11,068 nt of DNA from contig JANXLW010000170.1 in assembly GCA_025354965.1 (NCBI GenBank), positions 1 to 11,068 on the forward strand, in the 5' to 3' direction. This DNA is from Betaproteobacteria bacterium. GTDB taxonomy: Bacteria; Pseudomonadota; Gammaproteobacteria; Burkholderiales; Burkholderiaceae_C. The position numbers and the translations under genes are program-made. Positions within the stretch are counted from its first letter, which is position 1. Every line of letters begins with the position of its first letter. Under the pieces are notes generated by a model that worked only from the letters and a program-made list of their open reading frames with translations, made no database searches and had not been told where the DNA came from. Of the stretch, positions 6,464 to 11,068 are shown piece after piece.

Positions 6464-9400
6464 TGAGAGCACTGCGCATCGCATTGGGCGCACTCGCCAC
6501 TGCCTTGCTGGTGCTGGCGGCCCTGGCAGGAATGCTGTGGCTGTGGAGCGGCACCGGCGCCTCACTGGCGACTTCGCTGGAGCAACTGGCACGCTATCTG
6601 CCAGCCGACCAGACGCTGGAAATCAAAGATGTCAAAGGCTCCCTGCAAGGCGGTGGCAGTATCGGCTGGCTGCGCTGGCAGCGGGGCCAGCTCAGTGTGG
6701 AAGCGCACGATGTCAGCATGGCCTGGGCGTTGCCAGCGCTGCTGAAGCGCGAACTGCGACTTGGCCAGCTCACCATCCGGCAACTGCGCGTCGACGACCA
6801 GCGTCCGGTCTCGACGCCCACAGCGCCAACTGATTTGCGTCTGCCGCTGCGTGTCGATGTGCCTTTCCTCGTCGACACACTGGAATGGGTTGGCCCGACG
6901 TCGCTGCAAATCAGTACGCTGACGGGTCACTACGCCTTTGACGGCAAAGAACATCGAGTCGACGTCAGCAAGATGCAGGTCGCCGCTGGCAGCTACCGTG
7001 GCAATGGCCGATTGCAGGCGCTTTCCCCCATGGCGCTGTTGCTGCAAGCGCACGGAACCGTGTCAACGACGCTGCCGTCCGGCGGTCAAACCGTCACCGT
7101 ACAGGCCGATGCCAGGGTGCAGGGAAACCTGGCCGGGCCGGATGCAGTGCTTGAGTTGCAAGCCTGGTTGACACCCGAACTGCCGATAGCGCCCGGCACC
7201 GAGAAGGGGACAAGACAAACAGCCAGGTCCGTGCAAGCCAGCGTCACGGCGCGCATCCAGCCCTGGCAAGCACAAACCGTTGCCAGCGCCAGCGCGCACT
7301 GGCAGGCGCTGGACCTGGCGGCGCTGTGGCCGCAGGCGCCGCAAACGCTGATGGACGGTGACGCAGCCGTCACGCCAGTCGGCCTTGGCTGGCGTGCTGG
7401 CATCCAGTTCGCAAACTCGGCAAGTGGTCCCTGGAACCAGCAGCATCTTCCCATCAACAGCCTCAACGCCACGCTTGTATTCATGGCTGGGCAGTGGACC
7501 GTCGAATCGCTGCAAGCCAGTGGCGCGGGCGGGCGTATGGAAGCATCGGGCAAACTGACCGGCACCTCCCAATGGCAAGGCAGCGCCAACTTGCATGGCA
7601 TCAACCCGGCCGCTCTGGACTCGCGCCTGGCGGCCACCGCACTGGACGGCCATTTGACTGCACAACAGACGGCGTCCGGCATCGTATTTGATGCGGACCT
7701 GCAAGTCGCCAAAAGCTGGACCACTCCAACCAGCGCCGGCAAACTCGAAGGCTTGCGCCTCAAGTCAGGCCATGCCCAAGGAAGCTGGAAGGCACCGCTA
7801 CTGACACTGGACAAGCTGGCACTGCAAACCGATGACGCGCAACTGCAGGGCCAGTTGAGTTTCAACACGGTCACCCAGGCTGCGCAAGGTCAACTCGCTC
7901 TCATCTTGCCCGGTGGCAACGCGGCCCTGAAGGGACACATCGCCAGCAACAGCGGTGAGGGCGAGATCAGAGTGATTGTGGACAATGCCGCGCTCGCCTC
8001 ACGCTGGCTGGCGCGCTGGCCAGGCATGCCCGCAGCGCTGGGCCGCACGGCGATGCAGGGTGGTGCTGAATTCACCGGCGGCTGGCAAGGCGGTTGGCAA
8101 AAGCAGGGCCAGGAACTGCATGTTCAAGCCAGCCTGCGCGCAGCAAAACTTGAACTGAGGCAAGCCAACCAAGCAGCCGATCCAGGCTGGCGCTTACAAG
8201 ATTGGCAAGCCGACGCTTCGGGCACGCTGCGCGCCCTAAGCCTGAGCGCCCGCGGCCAGGCCGACAACGCTGCTCGCCATTTCGACATGCAGACGCAGGC
8301 GCACGGTGGCCGGGCGAATGACGGCATCTGGCAGGCCCAGCTGGACACAGCGCAGCTCAGCGCGCAGGACAGCTTGCATCCTGGCCTCTGGACCATGCAA
8401 TTGAGCGAGCGCGTGGACCTCGACTGGAAGCAAAGCAGCACCGCCCAGTTGCTGAATATCGCTGGCGGTAGCGCCCGCCTGACTGGGCCGGTTCCCGGTA
8501 CGGCCGCCATCCACTGGCAGGCGGCGCAATGGTCACGGCGTGGTGGCGGCAATCAAGGGCAAACCGAGTGGCGAACCCAGGGTAGCTTGCAAGGTCTGCC
8601 GCTGGCCTGGCTGGACCTGCTGGGCCAGACCCAAATGGCCAACCTGGGTTTGCGCGGCGACCTGTTGTTCGGTGGCCAGTGGGACGCCAGCGGCGGTGAG
8701 CAACTTCGCCTGCGCGCGACGCTGGAGCGCAGCGGCGGCGACCTGCAATTGCAGACCGATGCCGTTGAAGCCGGTGGCAAGGTCAGCACCTTGAGTGCCG
8801 GTGTGCGCACTGCCCGCCTGCTGCTCAATGCCGACGGCGAGCAATTGTCAGCCAGCCTGCGCTGGGACAGCGAAAGCGCCGGTCAGGTGCAAGCTGATTT
8901 CAGCACACTGCTACAGCGCCAGGACGGTGGCTGGGCCTGGCCCAACGATGCGCCACTGAACGGCACACTGCGCGCGCAACTGCCCAGCAGCGGTGCCTGG
9001 TCTTTGCTGGCACCGCCCGGCTGGCGCCTGCGCGGCACGCTGGACGCCAATGCCAGTGTGTCTGGCACCCGCGGCGCGGCGCAATGGCGCGGCACACTGA
9101 AGGCGCAAGATTTGGCCGTGCGCTCGGTAGCGGATGGCATCGATTTCAGCCAGGGAGCGTTGCGCGCCAGCCTGACCGGTCAGCGGCTGGACATTGAGTC
9201 GTTCACGCTGCAAGGAGCCGGCGGCAACAGCGGTGGCCTGCTCGGTGTGACGGGCTCGGTGCTGTGGCTGCCCGCCAATGCTGCGACGGCCACCCTCGCA
9301 GCGCGGTTGCGCATGGCGCTGGACGCCGAGGTCAAGTCCTTGCGCGTCAGCACGCGCGCCGACCAGCGCCTGCGGGTGTCAGGCAAGCTGACGGCGCAAC

Positions 9401-10305
9401 TGGACAACTCGCGTCTGGCGGTTCGCGGCAGGCTCAAGGCCGACGAGGCGCTGTTCATCCTGCCGGACGATACGGCGCCGCAACTGGGCCACGATGTACT
9501 TGTGCGAGCCCCCGACGACAGTCAGGCGCACGCCGTGTCTGCACCCATGTCCGCGACCTCGGGTGTCGACCGACGCGTGACAACCGATGTTGCCATCACA
9601 CTCGATCTCGGACAAAACTTTGAGGTGCGCGGGCGCGGCCTGCTGACCCATCTGGCGGGCACGCTGGAACTGCGCAGTACACCTCAGCACGCTTTGGCGC
9701 CGCAGCTTAGCGGCCAGTTGCGCACCGTGCAGGGCACCTACAAAGCCTATGGCCAGTGGTTGGACATTGAAGACGGCGTGCTGCGCTTCAGGGGGCCCTA
9801 TGACAACCCGGCGCTCGACATTCTGGCGATACGTCCCAACCTGCAGCAGCGCGTCGGTGTGCAGATCAGCGGTACCGCACTGTCGCCGGTAGTGCGGCTG
9901 TACGCCGAACCCGACCTGCCGGACGCCGACAAACTGGCCTGGCTGGTGCTCGGACGCTCGGCCGCCAACGGTGGCGCCGAGGCGGCCATGCTGCAGCAGG
10001 CGGCACTGGCACTGCTTGGCGGCAATGGCAAGAGTCTGTCAGGCAGTTTGGCGCAATCACTTGGCCTGGACGAGTTGTCGGTGCGCGGCGTTGCCGCCAG
10101 CAACGCCGATGGCAGCACCACCAGCGCCGCCGTCACGCTGGGCAAGCGCGTCTCGCGCAACTTCTACGTCGCCTACGAGCGCAGTCTGGCCGGTACCTTG
10201 GGCACGTTCTACGTTTTCTATGACCTGTCGCGTCGCTTCACCCTGCGCGCACAGACCGGCGAGCAAAGCGCTGTTGACCTGATTTTTACCCTGCGCTACG
10301 ACTGA
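6463..10305 (+). CDS. tamB: TamB, inner-membrane-anchored AsmA-like subunit of the translocation and assembly module
   Basis: This 1280-residue protein has an uncleaved N-terminal membrane anchor (about 4-27, rich in Leu and Ala, ending MLWLW). A long periplasmic body of repeating amphipathic beta-strands follows, with the low-complexity Gln/Ala/Gly look typical of AsmA/TamB proteins. The C-terminal TamB (DUF490) domain is clear: a HLAGTLELRSTP segment near residue 1061, then QGTYKAYGQWLDIEDGVLRF and RGPYDNPALDI, then LAWLVLGRSAANGG near 1157. The end SAVDLIFTLRYD resembles a beta-signal. TamB is thought to span the periplasm, dock on TamA, and guide substrates or phospholipids to the outer membrane. 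Length is normal (E. coli TamB is about 1260 residues). ATG 6463 shares its A with the tamA stop (TGATG), so the two are translationally coupled. Confidence 0.93.
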   Translation: MRALRIALGALATALLVLAALAGMLWLWSGTGASLATSLEQLARYLPADQTLEIKDVKGSLQGGGSIGWLRWQRGQLSVEAHDVSMAWALPALLKRELRLGQLTIRQLRVDDQRPVSTPTAPTDLRLPLRVDVPFLVDTLEWVGPTSLQISTLTGHYAFDGKEHRVDVSKMQVAAGSYRGNGRLQALSPMALLLQAHGTVSTTLPSGGQTVTVQADARVQGNLAGPDAVLELQAWLTPELPIAPGTEKGTRQTARSVQASVTARIQPWQAQTVASASAHWQALDLAALWPQAPQTLMDGDAAVTPVGLGWRAGIQFANSASGPWNQQHLPINSLNATLVFMAGQWTVESLQASGAGGRMEASGKLTGTSQWQGSANLHGINPAALDSRLAATALDGHLTAQQTASGIVFDADLQVAKSWTTPTSAGKLEGLRLKSGHAQGSWKAPLLTLDKLALQTDDAQLQGQLSFNTVTQAAQGQLALILPGGNAALKGHIASNSGEGEIRVIVDNAALASRWLARWPGMPAALGRTAMQGGAEFTGGWQGGWQKQGQELHVQASLRAAKLELRQANQAADPGWRLQDWQADASGTLRALSLSARGQADNAARHFDMQTQAHGGRANDGIWQAQLDTAQLSAQDSLHPGLWTMQLSERVDLDWKQSSTAQLLNIAGGSARLTGPVPGTAAIHWQAAQWSRRGGGNQGQTEWRTQGSLQGLPLAWLDLLGQTQMANLGLRGDLLFGGQWDASGGEQLRLRATLERSGGDLQLQTDAVEAGGKVSTLSAGVRTARLLLNADGEQLSASLRWDSESAGQVQADFSTLLQRQDGGWAWPNDAPLNGTLRAQLPSSGAWSLLAPPGWRLRGTLDANASVSGTRGAAQWRGTLKAQDLAVRSVADGIDFSQGALRASLTGQRLDIESFTLQGAGGNSGGLLGVTGSVLWLPANAATATLAARLRMALDAEVKSLRVSTRADQRLRVSGKLTAQLDNSRLAVRGRLKADEALFILPDDTAPQLGHDVLVRAPDDSQAHAVSAPMSATSGVDRRVTTDVAITLDLGQNFEVRGRGLLTHLAGTLELRSTPQHALAPQLSGQLRTVQGTYKAYGQWLDIEDGVLRFRGPYDNPALDILAIRPNLQQRVGVQISGTALSPVVRLYAEPDLPDADKLAWLVLGRSAANGGAEAAMLQQAALALLGGNGKSLSGSLAQSLGLDELSVRGVAASNADGSTTSAAVTLGKRVSRNFYVAYERSLAGTLGTFYVFYDLSRRFTLRAQTGEQSAVDLIFTLRYD

Positions 10306-10307
10306 GT

Positions 10308-10320
10308 TGACGGGCCGTCA
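10308..10320. repeat. Short inverted repeat between tamB and the tRNA gene
   Basis: TGACG (10308-10312) and CGTCA (10316-10320) flank GGC. A small hairpin could form in the transcript three bases past the tamB stop codon. There is no T run, so it is a poor intrinsic terminator. It could equally be part of the tRNA promoter upstream region. Confidence 0.3.
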
Positions 10321-10324
10321 GCCT

Positions 10325-10330
10325 TACAAT
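10325..10330 (+). promoter_or_regulatory. Probable -10 box of the tRNA-Arg gene
   Basis: TACAAT matches the -10 consensus at five of six positions and ends 10 nt before the mature tRNA 5' end. A well-spaced -35 is not evident: TTGACG (10307-10312) is only 12 bp away, too close. The tRNA may also be reached by read-through from tamB. Confidence 0.4.
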
Positions 10331-10340
10331 GCAACGCCTT

Positions 10341-10415
10341 CTCGCCGTAGCACAATGGATAGTGCGCATGCCTCCTAAGCGTGAAATACAGGTTCGATTC
10401 CTGTCGGCGGGACCA
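10341..10415 (+). tRNA. tRNA-Arg (anticodon CCU, reads AGG)
   Basis: The cloverleaf folds by hand. The acceptor is CTCGCCG (10341-10347) with CGGCGGG (10405-10411), including one G-U pair. The D stem is GCAC/GTGC (10350-10353/10362-10365). The anticodon stem is CATGC/GCGTG (10367-10371/10379-10383), with loop CTCCTAA giving anticodon CCT at 10374-10376. The T stem is ACAGG/CCTGT (10388-10392/10400-10404), with loop TTCGATT. The discriminator A10412 and an encoded CCA (10413-10415) complete it at 75 nt. This tRNA reads a rare codon in GC-rich genomes, and genes of this kind are frequent attachment sites for tyrosine-recombinase elements. Confidence 0.97.
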
Positions 10416-10421
10416 AATCAG

Positions 10422-10455
10422 AAGCCGGAAGAGTTCAAAGCCTTCCGGCTTTTTT
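10422..10455 (+). terminator. Rho-independent terminator after tRNA-Arg
   Basis: A perfect 10-bp stem, AAGCCGGAAG (10422-10431) with CTTCCGGCTT (10442-10451), encloses a 10-nt loop. It is followed by a T-rich tail (T to 10455, an A, then more T). It begins 6 nt after the tRNA CCA. Confidence 0.93.
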
Positions 10456-10624
10456 ATTTTTCCCTCTGAAACATGCTGTACGTAGTGCGCTAAGGTGCGT
10501 CGAAGTATGCCACATTCCGGGGGCATATGGGGGCACATTTGGGGGCATGAATCAGAAAAATGGGGGCACAAATGGGCATCAAGTGCGAAATTTTGGGGGC
10601 ACCTGTGCCCAGGCGCAGGCGCAA
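10456..10624. other. Non-coding stretch downstream of tRNA-Arg holding the repeat array
   Basis: This 169 bp lies between the tRNA terminator and the end of the DUF4236 gene. No believable gene is present on either strand; frames that cross it run through the tRNA or are too short and lack family features. Its first part is more AT-rich than the tam genes. Its second half carries the GGGGGCA repeats described separately. Confidence 0.6.
10519..10601 (+). repeat. Irregular direct-repeat array, unit GGGGGCA (possible recombinase arm sites)
   Basis: Five exact GGGGGCA copies occur at 10519-10525, 10529-10535, 10541-10547, 10562-10568 and 10595-10601, with a degenerate GGGCA at 10574-10578. Start-to-start spacings are 10, 12, 21 and 33 bp. 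Four of the five are preceded by T, giving TGGGGGCA, and followed by C or T. The last copy is also part of the perfect dyad GGGCAC-CT-GTGCCC (10597-10610). Short, same-strand, unevenly spaced copies near a tRNA 3' end resemble arm-type sites of tyrosine integrases. Functional identity is inferred. Confidence 0.55.
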
Positions 10625-10927
10625 CTAGATCACGCCCAGCAGGCCAAGGAAGAAGATCGCCACGACAAGGCCAAGCAGCGACCAACCCAGCAGGGCACCA
10701 AAGCCCATCCCGGCAGCCGGCCGAGCTGGGTGCGGCGCGGCGTTGGAGTTGAGTCTCTCCGAGTATGAAAGGCCGGTCCCCGGAATGCCTACGGTCCCGC
10801 GCACCCCTCGTTCACTCAGGTTGATGGTCGCGCCTGGTTTGCCGATCGAGGTGCTGATGCCCGATTTACTCAGGTTGATGCGAACGCCAGGAAGCAGCTT
10901 GATGCTTTTCCGAAAACGAAAACCCAT
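10625..10927 (-). CDS. DUF4236 domain small membrane protein
   Basis: This 100-residue protein has an N-terminal DUF4236 domain (about 1-57) recognisable from MGFRFRKSIKLLPGVRINLS and the glycine-serine pattern SGISTSIGKPG, ending GTVGIPGTGLSYSE. A Pro/Ala linker (NAAPHPARPAAG) leads into a strongly hydrophobic C-terminal helix (about 73-100: GFGALLGWSLLGLVVAIFFLGLLGVI), probably one membrane segment. The function of the family is not known to me. ATG 10927-10925 is chosen because DUF4236 proteins start MGFRFRKS and because GGAGG (10936-10940 on the complement) lies 8 nt upstream; a longer in-frame start at 10984 adds 19 unrelated residues. The gene points toward the tRNA and ends 23 bp from the repeat array. 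It lies in what may be accessory DNA. Confidence 0.85.
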   Translation of the reverse strand: MGFRFRKSIKLLPGVRINLSKSGISTSIGKPGATINLSERGVRGTVGIPGTGLSYSERLNSNAAPHPARPAAGMGFGALLGWSLLGLVVAIFFLGLLGVI

Positions 10928-11068
10928 GGTGGACCCCTCCAGGTCAGCACCAATCTTCTTTTGGTATGAGGTGGACGAGGCCACCTTACATGAAAGTGCA
11001 TCTCTTTTGCCGCTCTATAACGTTTGGTGAGGTGTCGAGGGCGTGACCGGTCAAGACTTGGACAAGGG
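10928..11068. other. Upstream region of the DUF4236 gene, no gene recognised
   Basis: This should hold the promoter of the DUF4236 gene, but I see no well-spaced -35/-10 pair on the minus strand. A perfect 10-bp palindrome TGACCGGTCA lies at 11044-11053 and could be an operator half or chance. No tRNA fragment or recombinase start is visible before the window ends. Confidence 0.4.

Noticed and set aside
4895..6592. Long open frame (565 codons) on the minus strand opposite tamA and the start of tamB
   Set aside because: It is the antisense shadow of GC-rich coding sequence. Its translation shows no domain and is biased to Ala/Gly/Gln/Val, while tamA on the plus strand has a signal peptide, POTRA domains and the Omp85 motif.
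10307..10330. TTGACG and TACAAT as a promoter pair for the tRNA
   Set aside because: The spacer is only 12 bp, too short for sigma-70. Only the -10 was kept, at low confidence.
10519..10601. GGGGGCA repeats considered as a CRISPR array
   Set aside because: The unit is only 7-8 bp and spacings vary from 10 to 33 bp, so there are no uniform spacers or repeats of CRISPR length. No cas gene is present.
10519..10601. GGGGGCA repeats considered as replication iterons
   Set aside because: Iterons are longer and evenly phased, and there is no Rep gene or AT-rich unwinding region nearby. The context is chromosomal.
10296..10685. Minus-strand open frame across tRNA-Arg, its terminator and the repeats
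   Set aside because: It reads through a well-folded tRNA and a terminator hairpin; its sequence is explained by the tRNA complement and the repeats.
11044..11053. Palindrome TGACCGGTCA near the right edge
   Set aside because: A single 10-bp palindrome in GC-rich DNA is expected by chance at some rate, and no promoter or regulator gene nearby gives it meaning.

Overview
The window looks like chromosome of a betaproteobacterium, most likely Burkholderiales/Comamonadaceae (Rhodoferax/Polaromonas-like). The reasons are the GC-rich coding sequence, a DUF1841 gene, a PcaF/PaaJ-type thiolase, and a C/G-rich stem-loop between convergent genes of a kind I associate with that family. This placement comes from family knowledge and was not checked by a search.

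Layout. 1-558 (minus) is the N-terminal part of a 3-oxoadipyl-CoA thiolase that runs off the left edge. Diverging from it is a DUF1841 gene (650-1084, plus). It converges on a diheme cytochrome c4-like gene (1168-1833, minus), with a hairpin-bearing intergenic repeat between them. The cytochrome gene and the next block share a 107-bp divergent promoter region. That region holds a near-consensus FNR/Anr-type dyad (1858-1871) and a perfect TATAAT on the minus strand. From 1941 to 10305 there are five tightly packed plus-strand genes: a MoxR-family AAA+ ATPase, a GNAT acetyltransferase, a CoxE-like VWA protein, TamA and TamB. The last two junctions are stop/start overlaps (ATGA and TGATG), so the VWA gene, tamA and tamB are very probably translationally coupled. 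A tRNA-Arg(CCU) gene with its own terminator follows (10341-10455).

Beyond the tRNA the character changes. There is an irregular array of five GGGGGCA repeats (10519-10601), then a small minus-strand DUF4236 membrane protein gene (10625-10927), then about 140 bp with no recognisable gene. A tRNA 3' end followed by short irregular repeats fits the edge of an integrated element, with the repeats as arm-type recombinase sites. However, no integrase and no second copy of the tRNA end lies in the window.

How the genes work together: TamA (outer-membrane Omp85 barrel) and TamB (inner-membrane-anchored AsmA-like bridge) form the translocation and assembly module. MoxR ATPases and VWA proteins usually act as a pair that remodels or matures a client protein. 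Their shared, overlapping operon suggests, but does not prove, a link between this chaperone pair and the cell envelope. I see no clearly new system. The best leads are the MoxR-GNAT-VWA-TamA-TamB operon, the FNR-like divergent control region and the repeat array beside the tRNA gene.
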